In this document: piece by piece, positions 8,551 through 15,868 of the stretch
How positions within the stretch are numbered: the stretch's first letter is position 1
Layout of the letters: every line of letters starts with the position of its first letter
Source of the DNA: CALJIC01 sp039805565
GTDB lineage: Bacteria > Chloroflexota > Chloroflexia > Chloroflexales > Roseiflexaceae
Direction of reading: 5' to 3'
Length of the DNA stretch: 18,997 nucleotides
Assembly (NCBI GenBank): GCA_039805565.1
Contig: JBDLTZ010000062.1
Span: 1 to 18,997, forward strand
Made by a program: the position numbers and the translations under genes
Notes under the pieces: generated by a model
Told to the model about the DNA's origin: nothing
What the model saw: the letters and a program-made list of their open reading frames with translations, nothing else
Databases searched by the model: none

Positions 8551-8554
8551 CACC

Positions 8555-11380
8555 ATGCGCGACTTCGAGCTGCACGCCGACTTCGACCGCGACGGGCGCC
8601 TCCAGGGGACGCCCGCAGAGCGCGCGGCCCGCACCCGGGAGCCGGGGGCGGTGCTGGTGGCGAACCTCGACCGCGACGCGCGCCGCCTGCCCGACCGCGT
8701 GGACCGTGGCCCGGCTATCACCCTGGACGCGTCCCAGCCGATCCGCTCCGCCGGGGACGACGAGCTGCTGCCGCTGCGGGTGCGCCTGACAAGCCCACCG
8801 CCCTGGGCCGGCGGCCAGCTCCTGCTGCGCCTGCCCGGTATCCACGCTGTCCGTGTCCGCGTCTTCGACTCGCAGGGGGTGATCGTGCCCTCCGGCCTCG
8901 GCACGCCCCGTGAGCGCCAGCTCCCGCCGCCCGGCGCGCCCGATCTGGAGCTGCGCCTCGAGGCGCGCACCTTCCCCGGCTCGCCCTACGGGCACGCGCT
9001 GCTGCTCGACACGCTGTTCCAGCCGGACGCCGAGGACGAGGTCGGCTTCGAGCTCGAGCTTCTCACCCGTGACGCCGCCGGGCGCGACACGCTGCACGAC
9101 CGGGCGCGCCTCAGCACGGCGCCGGTGCTGTTCCTGGACAACGGCGCGCGCGTCACGCGGCTCTACATCTGCGACCTGCCCGACAACCAGCCATCGCTCA
9201 CCGACGTGCGCGCCGCCCTCACGGCCATCGGCGGGGTCGAGCTCGTCACGGTCCCCGCCGACGTAGCCAACAGCGACTCCTGGCTCCAAGACCAGTTCCA
9301 GCCCGGCATTGTGGCCGGCGCCGATGGCTGGCGCCACGCGATCATCCACCTGCCGCGCATGCGCTCGAACTTTGTGCAGACCCAGGGCGGCCAGAACCTG
9401 GCGCAGTTCGTGCGGAGCCACTTCCCGGCCCGCAATGTCGCGGTGATGAACGATTTCTGGGACCGCCACCTGGTCTTCGACGACGCCGCCGGCCGGCGCG
9501 CGGACCTGCGCCTTCCGGACCTGCTGGTGCTCGGCAACCGCATGGGGCGCGCCACCGCCCTGCTGCGCCACTACAACCGGCTTCTGTCGCGCCTCGACCG
9601 CACCTGGCGGCCGAACCTGGAGCTGACCTGGTCCGAGGCCCGCGTCTCGCTTCCCGGTCTGCTCGCGCGGCTCCAGCGCGCCATCCGCGAGGCCCGCCGC
9701 GGCGCGTCCGACGAGTGGGGCGCGACGCTCGAGGCCACTGAGCGCGACGCCACTGAGCGCCTGCGCCACGTCGAGCGCGACGCGCCGCTCGGGGCAGACG
9801 CGGACCGCTTCCAGCTACGGGCCGGCGCGGGCACCATCGAGGTCACGGGCGAGCGTGCCGACGAGCTGTTCGCCCGCATCCACCAGCTGCGCGACTCCTC
9901 GAACTACGGCGGCAACATCGAGGTGGCGCCGCCCACCCCCGGCGCGCCGCTCGGCACCATCGTGGTGGGAAACACCCGCATCCAGGGCGCGAGCGACTTC
10001 GTCGACCCCGACCTGCTGCGCTTCCTGCACAAGCAGCGCAAGCAGCCGGTGGTGCAGTTCGACACCACCTGGCTCGACGTGGGCCACATCGACGAGCTGC
10101 TGACCTTCGTGCCGAACCGGGGCGCGGGGCAGGGGTTCGCCGCGCTGCGCGCCTCCTCGGGGCTCGCCCTGCGCATCCTGCACGCCGCCGCCGAGCGCTT
10201 CCTGGCGGGCCTGCCGATCGAGCACCCCATGCGCGGCGGCTTCCGCCCCTCGGGTGTGATGTCGCGCCTGACCGACGACGGCCCCGCGCCGGTGACGCGC
10301 ATGCTGCGCGGCAAGCTCTGGAGCCACGTCCACCCGCGCCCGACCGACGCCGAGTCCGCGCCGGACATCCTCGAGCCGCCGCGGATCTACCAGGCGCTCG
10401 CGCAGGCGCTGAACGGCGGCGACCCCGAGGCCCCTGACTCGGGCATGATCAACATCCACGACATCCGCTTCTGGCCGGGCGAGGGGCCGGAGCGGGCCTA
10501 CCCGGCGGACATCAGTGTGCTCGAGGCGATCTACTGCGAGCGCGACGACCGCGGCGTGAGTGTGAACGACTTTGTCGAGCGCACCTTCCTCGAGCCGCTC
10601 GCGCGGCAGGTGGCGGCGGCCTTCCCGAGCGCGCGCCTCCTGCCGCTGCCGGTGCTCTTCGACCGCGTCAGCGACACCGCCGAGTGGGAGCGCCGCCGCT
10701 GGAGCTTCTCCACCAGCGCCTTCACCCCCGACGTCGTCAACATGCAGGTGGTGAATGGGCGGCTGCTGGTGCCCCGCCCATACGGTCCGCGCATGCGTCC
10801 GGCCGACTCCACCGCTGTGCTGACCGCGGTGCTGCGCGAGACCGACGGGCTCGCGGGGCTCGCGCGCCGGCTCAACCCGCGCTTCTACAGCCGGCACGGC
10901 CTGGACACCACCACCATCTGGCTGCGGCGCCAGGACGCCGTCTACCGCACCGTGAGCGCGATCGGCACCGTGCGGACCGTGTTCGGCGGCCTCACCACGC
11001 TCACCGACGTCGCGCAGCTCTTCCGCGACGGCTTCCCTGACCTGACGCTCAGGCAGGTAGAGCAGCGCATCCGCCAGCACAACCCGGCCCACTTCAGCGC
11101 CGACGGGCGGCTGAAGCCAGGCTGGCGGCTGCTGCGGGTCCCCGAGGGCACCGTCGACCTGTTCGAGGCCTACATCCGGCTGGTGGCGGACGAGCTCGGC
11201 ATGGGGCTGCACTTCGTGGACTCGTGGTTCTACCACACGCACTTCGGCGAGATCCACTGCGGCACCAACGTGCTGCGGGTGCCCGCGCGCGGCCTGCCCA
11301 ACTGGTGGGACGTGCCGGACGCGCCGCTGCCGGGGGCCGTTGAGATGGAGGATGAAGTGATCGAGGCCGGCGGGCGCTGA
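8555..11380 (+). CDS. Protein-arginine deiminase, animal PAD type
   Basis: A 941-residue enzyme expected to convert peptidyl-arginine to citrulline, a Ca2+-dependent reaction in animal PADs. Catalytic positions of human PAD4 are all present: D246 in WLQDQF (PAD4 D350), H511 and D513 in VGHIDELLTFVP (H471, D473), and C902 in GEIHCGTNV (C645). Other family blocks: GGNIEVAPP (452-460, matching PAD4 GNLEVSPP), VVNMQVV...PRPYGP (727-745) and the C-terminal NWWDVP (916-921). A beta-rich N-terminal part (about 70-205) looks like the immunoglobulin-like domain preceding the catalytic domain. Compared with human PADs (about 660 residues) the catalytic domain has three long insertions: about 275-440, 530-720 and 750-880. 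The last includes a LysM-like stretch (about 815-865, QHNP...LKPGWRLLRVPEG). It has no signal peptide, so is likely cytoplasmic. It is unrelated to the Porphyromonas-type deiminase. The unknown 988-residue protein precedes it on the same strand. Confidence 0.93.
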   Translation: MRDFELHADFDRDGRLQGTPAERAARTREPGAVLVANLDRDARRLPDRVDRGPAITLDASQPIRSAGDDELLPLRVRLTSPPPWAGGQLLLRLPGIHAVRVRVFDSQGVIVPSGLGTPRERQLPPPGAPDLELRLEARTFPGSPYGHALLLDTLFQPDAEDEVGFELELLTRDAAGRDTLHDRARLSTAPVLFLDNGARVTRLYICDLPDNQPSLTDVRAALTAIGGVELVTVPADVANSDSWLQDQFQPGIVAGADGWRHAIIHLPRMRSNFVQTQGGQNLAQFVRSHFPARNVAVMNDFWDRHLVFDDAAGRRADLRLPDLLVLGNRMGRATALLRHYNRLLSRLDRTWRPNLELTWSEARVSLPGLLARLQRAIREARRGASDEWGATLEATERDATERLRHVERDAPLGADADRFQLRAGAGTIEVTGERADELFARIHQLRDSSNYGGNIEVAPPTPGAPLGTIVVGNTRIQGASDFVDPDLLRFLHKQRKQPVVQFDTTWLDVGHIDELLTFVPNRGAGQGFAALRASSGLALRILHAAAERFLAGLPIEHPMRGGFRPSGVMSRLTDDGPAPVTRMLRGKLWSHVHPRPTDAESAPDILEPPRIYQALAQALNGGDPEAPDSGMINIHDIRFWPGEGPERAYPADISVLEAIYCERDDRGVSVNDFVERTFLEPLARQVAAAFPSARLLPLPVLFDRVSDTAEWERRRWSFSTSAFTPDVVNMQVVNGRLLVPRPYGPRMRPADSTAVLTAVLRETDGLAGLARRLNPRFYSRHGLDTTTIWLRRQDAVYRTVSAIGTVRTVFGGLTTLTDVAQLFRDGFPDLTLRQVEQRIRQHNPAHFSADGRLKPGWRLLRVPEGTVDLFEAYIRLVADELGMGLHFVDSWFYHTHFGEIHCGTNVLRVPARGLPNWWDVPDAPLPGAVEMEDEVIEAGGR

Positions 11381-11401
11381 GGTGGAGGCGCGCGCGATCT
11401 G

Positions 11402-11410
11402 TGGTATCCT
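11402..11410 (+). promoter_or_regulatory. Extended -10 element before the Asp-box protein gene
   Basis: TGGTATCCT, an extended -10 (TGn before TATCCT), lies 33 nt before ATG 11444; no -35 box is apparent. The same TGGTATNNTG form recurs before the YkgJ-like gene and, on the minus strand, before the glycoside hydrolase gene, which strengthens the call. Confidence 0.5.
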
Positions 11411-11443
11411 GGACAGGTTCCCTGACAACCCAAGGAGACCCTG

Positions 11444-14400
11444 ATGGCGCAGCAGAATGACCTCAACGGTCTGCTGGAGTGGCGCTGCATCGGCCCCTTC
11501 CGCGGCGGGCGCGTGGTGGCGGTAGCTGGCAGCTACGACGACCCCAACACCTTCTACTTCGGCGCGTGTGCGGGCGGCGTCTGGAAAACCACCGACGCCG
11601 GCACCTACTGGCAGTGCGTGTCCGACGGCTTCTTCACCACCGCGTCGGTCGGCGCGCTGGCCGTGGCCCCCTCCGACTCGAACATTATCTACGCCGGGAT
11701 GGGCGAGACGACCATCCGCATCGACGTCTCGCACGGCGACGGAGTCTACAAGTCCAGCGACGCCGGCCGCACCTGGGCGCACCTCGGCCTGGCCGACACG
11801 CGCCACATCGCCAAGGTGCGCGTCCACCCCGAGAACCCCGACGTGGTGTACGTCGCGGCGCTCGGCCACGCCTTCGGCCCGAACGAGGAGCGCGGCGTCT
11901 TCAAGTCCGTGGACGGCGGCGCTACCTGGCGCAAGGTGCTCTACAAGAGCGACAAGGCCGGCGCGATCGACCTGACGCTCGACGCCAACCCGCGCATCAT
12001 GTACGCCGCCATCTGGCAGGCCTACCGTAGCTTCTCGCAGATCTCTAGCGGCGGCCCCGACAGCGGCCTCTGGATGAGCCAGGACGGCGGCGAGACCTGG
12101 GAGGACATCACCGGCCGCCCCGGCCTGCCGAAGGGCACCCTCGGCAAGATCGCCGTGGCCGCCTCCCCCGCGCAGCCCGGCCGCGTCTGGGCGCTGATCG
12201 AGCACCGCAAGGAGGGCGGTCTCTACCGCTCCGACGACTACGGCGCCACCTGGGAGAAGGTCAGCGACAACCAGCACCTGATCTCGCGCGCCTGGTACTA
12301 CACCCACCTCACCGCCGACCCGTGCGACGCCGACACGGTCTTCGTCAACAACCTGGACTTCCACAAGTCCTCGGACGGCGGCCGCACCTTCGCGCGGATC
12401 GACACGCCGCACGGCGACAACCACGACCTGTGGGTGGACCCGAAGAACCCGCAGCGTATGATCCACGGCAACGACGGCGGCGCGTGCGTTAGCCTGAACG
12501 GCGGCGCGACGTGGTCCACCGTCTACAACCAGCCCACCGCGCAGTTCTACCACCTCACCGCCGACAACCGCACGCCGTACTACGTCTACGGCACGCAGCA
12601 GGACAACAGCAGCGTGGCGGTGCCCAGCCGGACGCCGGACCTCTCGATCACCTGGCAGGACTGCTACGTGGCCGGCACCGGCGAGAGCGGCTACATCCAG
12701 GTCCACCCCGAGGACCACAACATCGTCTACGTCGGCGCGATCGGGTCCTCGGCCGGCGGCGGCAACGCGCTCCAGCGCTACGACCACCGCACGCGCCAGA
12801 TCCGGCTGATCACCACCTGGCCCGAGCCGAACCGCGGCCACGGCGCGATCCGCGACCGCTACCGCTTCGCCTGGACCTACCCGATCGTGATCTCGCCGCA
12901 CGACCCGCGCACGCTCTACGTGGCCGGCAACATCGTCTTTAAGACCACCAACGAGGGCCAGAGCTTCACGCCGATCAGCCCCGATCTGACGCGCAACGAC
13001 CCCGAGAAGCTCCAGCCCAGCGGCGGCCCAGTGAACAAGGACGCGCTCGGCGCCGAGACCTACTGCACGGTCTTCTCGCTGATCGAGTCGCCCCACCAGG
13101 CGGGCGTGCTCTGGGCCGGCTCGGACGACGGGCTGCTGCACGTCTCGCACGACGGCGGCGCCTCGTGGCAGAACGTCACCCCGCCCACCATGCCCGAGTG
13201 GACGATGATCACCTGCATCGAGCCCTCGCCGTTCGACCCCGCCACGCTCTACGTGGTCGGCACGCGCTACAAGCTCGACGACACGCGGCCGTACATCTTC
13301 AAGACCGAGGACGACGGCGCGACCTGGCAGGAGATCAGCGCCGGCATCCCCGCGCACGACTTCACGCGCGTGCTGCGGGCCGACCCGGTGCGGCGCGGGC
13401 TGCTGTTCTGCGGCACCGAGACGGGCGTGTACGTCTCCTTCGACGACGGCGCCTCGTGGGAGCGACTCCAGCTCAATCTGCCCGTGACGCCCATCCACGA
13501 CCTGCTGATCAAGGATGGCGACCTGGTGGCCGGCACGCACGGCCGCTCGTTCTGGGTGCTCGACGACCTCTCGCCGCTGCGGCAGTACCAGCCGGAGCTG
13601 CGTGACGGCCCGGCGCACCTGTTCACCCCGCGCGAGACGCCGCGCATCATGCCCGACATGTGGGCGCACTACGTCGGCGGGGCGCCGGGCAAGAACTACG
13701 GCAGCGGCATGGGCGTGGTGGCGGCCTTCACCGAGACCAAGACCCCCGAGAACGCCGTCGTCCGCACGTTCCTCGACTCGGGCCCCAACGCCCACAAAGG
13801 GGCGGTGCTGACCTACTGGCTGAAGGAGAAGCCCGCCGCGCCGATCACCCTGACGATCAAGGACGCGCAGGGCGGCGTGGTACACAGCTTCACCAGCGTG
13901 CGGCCCGAGGTGGCCGGGGACCAGGGACCGGCGACTGAGGGGGCCGCGCCGCCGGCCGCGAGCGCGCCAACGCTGGAGGGCGCCGAGGGAGGCGAGCCTT
14001 CGTCCTCCGCTCTTGCTCCTTCGTCCCAGCCGGACGAGGAGAAGGAGAAGAAGGAGCTGAAGATCCCCTCGGCGGCGGGCTTCAACCGCTTCCTCTGGGA
14101 CATGCGCTACGCCCCCGCGCCGAAGATCGAGGGCAAGGACCCGCCCTCCGAGATGACGGTGCACGGCCCGGTTGCCGCCCCCGGCAGCTACACCATCACC
14201 CTGACGGTCGGCGGCCAGGAGTACACGCAGCCGCTCGTCCTGGTGAAGGACCCGGCGGTGACGGCGACGCAGGAGGACCTCGAGGCGCAGTTCGAGCTCT
14301 CGATGCGCATCCACGGGCTCGTTGGCGAGACGGTGACCGCGGTGAACCGCATGCGCGACCTGCGGCAGCAGCTTGACGGCTGGGCCAAGCGCACGGCGAC

Positions 14401-14737
14401 CCTGCCCGGCGGCGACGCGATCAGCGCGACCGCGGCGCAGCTGAAAGCGCAGGTGCTCGAGGTTGAGTCGGCGCTGGTGGTGCCCGACCTGCGGCCCGGC
14501 TGGGGCGACGTCGGGATGGCCGGCACGCGCCTGCTGGACAAAGTGCTGGCGCTCGCGCCGGTGGTGGGCCTGGGCGACTACCGCCCGACCGACCAGGCGT
14601 ACGAGGCGTTCGACCACTTCGCCGGTCAGGTCCGGGCCCAGCTGGACGCCTTCACGCGGCTGGCGGAGTCCGAGCTGCCGAAGCTCAACGCGCAGATCGC
14701 CGAGGCGCAGATCGGCGCGGTGGCGCTCCGCCCGTAG
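11444..14737 (+). CDS. Asp-box beta-propeller protein (sortilin/VPS10-like, often annotated glycosyl hydrolase)
   Basis: A 1097-residue protein made mostly of BNR/Asp-box repeats. At least ten SxDxGxTW-type motifs are visible, for example KTTDAGTYW (48-56), KSSDAGRTW (from about 103), KSVDGGATW (from about 154), MSQDGGETW, RSDDYGATW, KSSDGGRTF, VSHDGGASW, KTEDDGATW and VSFDDGASW. These predict one or two beta-propellers of the GH74/sortilin fold. The opening (WRCIGPFRGGRVVAVAG) is typical of the large bacterial family annotated as glycosyl hydrolase or VPS10-domain protein; no catalytic pair for a hydrolase can be assigned, so the activity is unknown. A low-complexity Ala/Ser/Glu/Lys linker (about 826-872) separates the propeller from a C-terminal part with FNRFLWDMRY, a beta-sandwich-like segment and a helical tail. 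No signal peptide is seen. AAGGAG at 11432-11437 supports the ATG. It starts 63 bp after the deiminase but has its own -10 element. Confidence 0.85.
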   Translation: MAQQNDLNGLLEWRCIGPFRGGRVVAVAGSYDDPNTFYFGACAGGVWKTTDAGTYWQCVSDGFFTTASVGALAVAPSDSNIIYAGMGETTIRIDVSHGDGVYKSSDAGRTWAHLGLADTRHIAKVRVHPENPDVVYVAALGHAFGPNEERGVFKSVDGGATWRKVLYKSDKAGAIDLTLDANPRIMYAAIWQAYRSFSQISSGGPDSGLWMSQDGGETWEDITGRPGLPKGTLGKIAVAASPAQPGRVWALIEHRKEGGLYRSDDYGATWEKVSDNQHLISRAWYYTHLTADPCDADTVFVNNLDFHKSSDGGRTFARIDTPHGDNHDLWVDPKNPQRMIHGNDGGACVSLNGGATWSTVYNQPTAQFYHLTADNRTPYYVYGTQQDNSSVAVPSRTPDLSITWQDCYVAGTGESGYIQVHPEDHNIVYVGAIGSSAGGGNALQRYDHRTRQIRLITTWPEPNRGHGAIRDRYRFAWTYPIVISPHDPRTLYVAGNIVFKTTNEGQSFTPISPDLTRNDPEKLQPSGGPVNKDALGAETYCTVFSLIESPHQAGVLWAGSDDGLLHVSHDGGASWQNVTPPTMPEWTMITCIEPSPFDPATLYVVGTRYKLDDTRPYIFKTEDDGATWQEISAGIPAHDFTRVLRADPVRRGLLFCGTETGVYVSFDDGASWERLQLNLPVTPIHDLLIKDGDLVAGTHGRSFWVLDDLSPLRQYQPELRDGPAHLFTPRETPRIMPDMWAHYVGGAPGKNYGSGMGVVAAFTETKTPENAVVRTFLDSGPNAHKGAVLTYWLKEKPAAPITLTIKDAQGGVVHSFTSVRPEVAGDQGPATEGAAPPAASAPTLEGAEGGEPSSSALAPSSQPDEEKEKKELKIPSAAGFNRFLWDMRYAPAPKIEGKDPPSEMTVHGPVAAPGSYTITLTVGGQEYTQPLVLVKDPAVTATQEDLEAQFELSMRIHGLVGETVTAVNRMRDLRQQLDGWAKRTATLPGGDAISATAAQLKAQVLEVESALVVPDLRPGWGDVGMAGTRLLDKVLALAPVVGLGDYRPTDQAYEAFDHFAGQVRAQLDAFTRLAESELPKLNAQIAEAQIGAVALRP
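13998..14025 (+). repeat. Four degenerate heptanucleotide units inside the Asp-box gene
   Basis: CTTCGTC, CTCCGCT, CTTGCTC, CTTCGTC follow one another in strict 7-base register. They encode part of the low-complexity linker, where an insertion is tolerable. The first and last units are identical. The repeat style matches other heptamer arrays in the window. Confidence 0.5.
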
Positions 14738-14742
14738 CGCGA

Positions 14743-14770
14743 GCTTGAGGCTTGAGGCTTGAGGCTTGAG
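14743..14770 (+). repeat. Four exact GCTTGAG heptanucleotide repeats
   Basis: Four perfect tandem copies of GCTTGAG begin 6 nt after the stop of the Asp-box gene. Diverged heptamers (TGCTCAG, TGCCCTC) continue in the same register to about 14791. This is a short tandem repeat array, not a coding feature. Confidence 0.85.
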
Positions 14771-14803
14771 GCGTACGTGCTCAGTGCCCTCGCACAGAAG
14801 GGC

Positions 14804-14826
14804 CAGGGAGGGCGAAGCCCTCCCTG
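14804..14826. repeat. Perfect 10-bp hairpin between the Asp-box and acetyltransferase genes
   Basis: CAGGGAGGGC, GAA loop, GCCCTCCCTG: a perfect 10-bp stem with a 3-base loop. There is no T-run. It has the same short-loop, GC-rich design as the hairpins before the deiminase and may serve as a bidirectional end signal or be a dispersed palindrome. Confidence 0.65.
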
Positions 14827-14876
14827 AACTATACCCCCGGCGAAGAGCGCAAGCGACGCTGCCGGCCCAACCACTG

Positions 14877-14884
14877 AAGGAGGA
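14877..14884 (+). promoter_or_regulatory. Ribosome binding site deciding the acetyltransferase start
   Basis: AAGGAGGA lies 4 nt before the GTG at 14889. The frame is open upstream to 14766 but that part runs through repeats and the hairpin, so GTG 14889 is preferred. Confidence 0.65.
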
Positions 14885-14888
14885 ATGC

Positions 14889-15404
14889 GTGCTGACTATC
14901 GAGTCGCTCTCCGCCGCGCAGGCCCGCGACGCGCTCCCTGAGCTGGCGAAGCTTCTGCGCGACAGCGTCGAGTCCGGGGCGTCGATCGGCTTCGTGCTGC
15001 CGCTGGAGCAGGAGGCCGTGGACGCGTACTGGGAAAAGGTGATCGCCGATCTGGAGGTGGGCGCGCGTGTGCTGCTCCTGGCATATCTGGAGGGGCGTGC
15101 CGTGGGGACCGCGCAGCTCGGCCTGGAGGGGCGCCAGAACGGCAACCACCGCGCCGAGGTGCAGAAGGTGCTGGTCCACACAACGGCCCGGCGGCGCGGC
15201 GTGGGCCGGGCGCTGATGGACGCGCTGGAGGCCGAGGCGCGGGCGCGCACCCGCACGCTGCTCGTGCTGGACACCGCCGGCGACGACGCCGAGCGCGTGT
15301 ACTGCGCGGCGGGCTATACGCTCGTCGGGCGCATCCCCGACTACGCCCGCAGCCCGCACGGCGACGGCTTCGACGCCACGGCGATCTACTACAAGGCGCT
15401 GTAG
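14889..15404 (+). CDS. GNAT-family N-acetyltransferase (tabtoxin-resistance-like)
   Basis: A 171-residue acetyl-CoA-dependent acetyltransferase. Motif A is clear: VQKVLVHTTARRRGVGRALMDALE (residues 91-113 region), with the pyrophosphate loop R102-R-G-V-G-R107. Motif B follows in ERVYCAAGYTLVGRIPDYA (135-153 region). The pattern of an AEVQKVLVH strand, then DTA-x-DDAER and a GYTLVGRIPDYA end resembles the TTR (tabtoxin resistance) and related small-molecule detoxifying acetyltransferases; the true substrate is unknown. GTG start with a strong ribosome site. It is followed by about 140 bp without a gene, so it seems to be a single-gene unit. Confidence 0.88.
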   Translation: MLTIESLSAAQARDALPELAKLLRDSVESGASIGFVLPLEQEAVDAYWEKVIADLEVGARVLLLAYLEGRAVGTAQLGLEGRQNGNHRAEVQKVLVHTTARRRGVGRALMDALEAEARARTRTLLVLDTAGDDAERVYCAAGYTLVGRIPDYARSPHGDGFDATAIYYKAL

Positions 15405-15430
15405 TCGGGCCGAGGCTCAACGCTCGCGAC

Positions 15431-15501
15431 GCCAGACCTGGCGGGTGACAGTGACCGGATCGTGCCGGCGCGCCGAGGTCGCGTGCAGGCACCTGACAGG
15501 T
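15431..15501. promoter_or_regulatory. Possible operator region with two short dyads
   Basis: In the 160-bp gap before the YkgJ-like gene, GCCAG-AC-CTGGC (15431-15442) and ACCTG-A-CAGGT (15491-15501) are perfect short inverted repeats 48 bp apart. Both carry a CCTG/CAGG-like arm. They could bind a dimeric regulator of the downstream three-gene unit, but short dyads are common in GC-rich DNA. Confidence 0.2.
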
Positions 15502-15548
15502 CTGCGACGACCGGTGACGACCACGGTGGTGGCGCCGCCCGCGCCGCG

Positions 15549-15557
15549 TGGTATCAT
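15549..15557 (+). promoter_or_regulatory. Extended -10 element, probably giving a leaderless transcript
   Basis: TGGTATCAT ends 8 nt before ATG 15566, which puts the expected transcription start at or within a base or two of the start codon. No ribosome site precedes that ATG. Both facts point to a leaderless mRNA. Confidence 0.5.
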
Positions 15558-15565
15558 GGTCACCC

Positions 15566-15868
15566 ATGGACCACCCGCCACAACCGGAGTCGCTGGCGTG
15601 CCGCGTCGGGTGCGGCGCCTGCTGCATCGCGCCCTCGATCTCCTCACCGATCCCGGGGATGCCGCACGGCAAGCCCGCGGGGGTACGCTGCGTCCAGCTC
15701 ACGCCCGACAACCGCTGCGCCCTGTTCGGTCGCCCCGAGCGCCCGGCCGTCTGTGTCAGCCTGCGACCCTCCGCCGAGATGTGCGGCGTCAGCGACGAGG
15801 AGGCCATGCTGACGCTCACGCTGCTGGAGCGCGCCACAGCCCCGGACATCAAGGAGGCTCACCAATGA
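15566..15868 (+). CDS. YkgJ-family cysteine-cluster protein
   Basis: A 100-residue protein with eight cysteines: C12, C16, C19, C20, C42, C51, C63 and C73. The CxxxCxxCC start (CRVGCGACC) followed by CVQL...RCALF and RPAVC is the pattern of the YkgJ/UPF0153 family, thought to chelate zinc or iron; its cellular role is not established. The ATG has no ribosome site and lies 8 nt after an extended -10, so translation is probably leaderless. An in-frame GTG six codons upstream (15548) overlaps the -10 and is unlikely. The stop overlaps the next start (ATGA at 15865-15868), implying translational coupling. Confidence 0.8.
   Translation: MDHPPQPESLACRVGCGACCIAPSISSPIPGMPHGKPAGVRCVQLTPDNRCALFGRPERPAVCVSLRPSAEMCGVSDEEAMLTLTLLERATAPDIKEAHQ

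Noticed and set aside
6344..9769. Minus-strand open frame of about 1140 codons antisense to the unknown protein and deiminase
   Set aside because: Same composition artefact; it spans the hairpin gap and both good plus-strand genes without domain features.
5468..11380. Extracellular contractile injection system or phage-tail cluster around the deiminase
   Set aside because: No sheath, tube, baseplate, spike or ATPase gene is present in the window; the large unknown protein alone is not enough.
8555..11380. Porphyromonas-type peptidylarginine deiminase or agmatine deiminase
   Set aside because: Motifs match the animal PAD catalytic domain (GHIDE, HCGTNV, NWW), not the short agmatine-deiminase-like family.
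9815..15274. Very long minus-strand open frame (about 1800 codons) antisense to the deiminase, Asp-box and acetyltransferase genes
   Set aside because: It is antisense to three well-supported genes, has low-complexity Arg/Val/Ala/His composition and no recognisable motif. Stop-free antisense frames are expected at this GC content.
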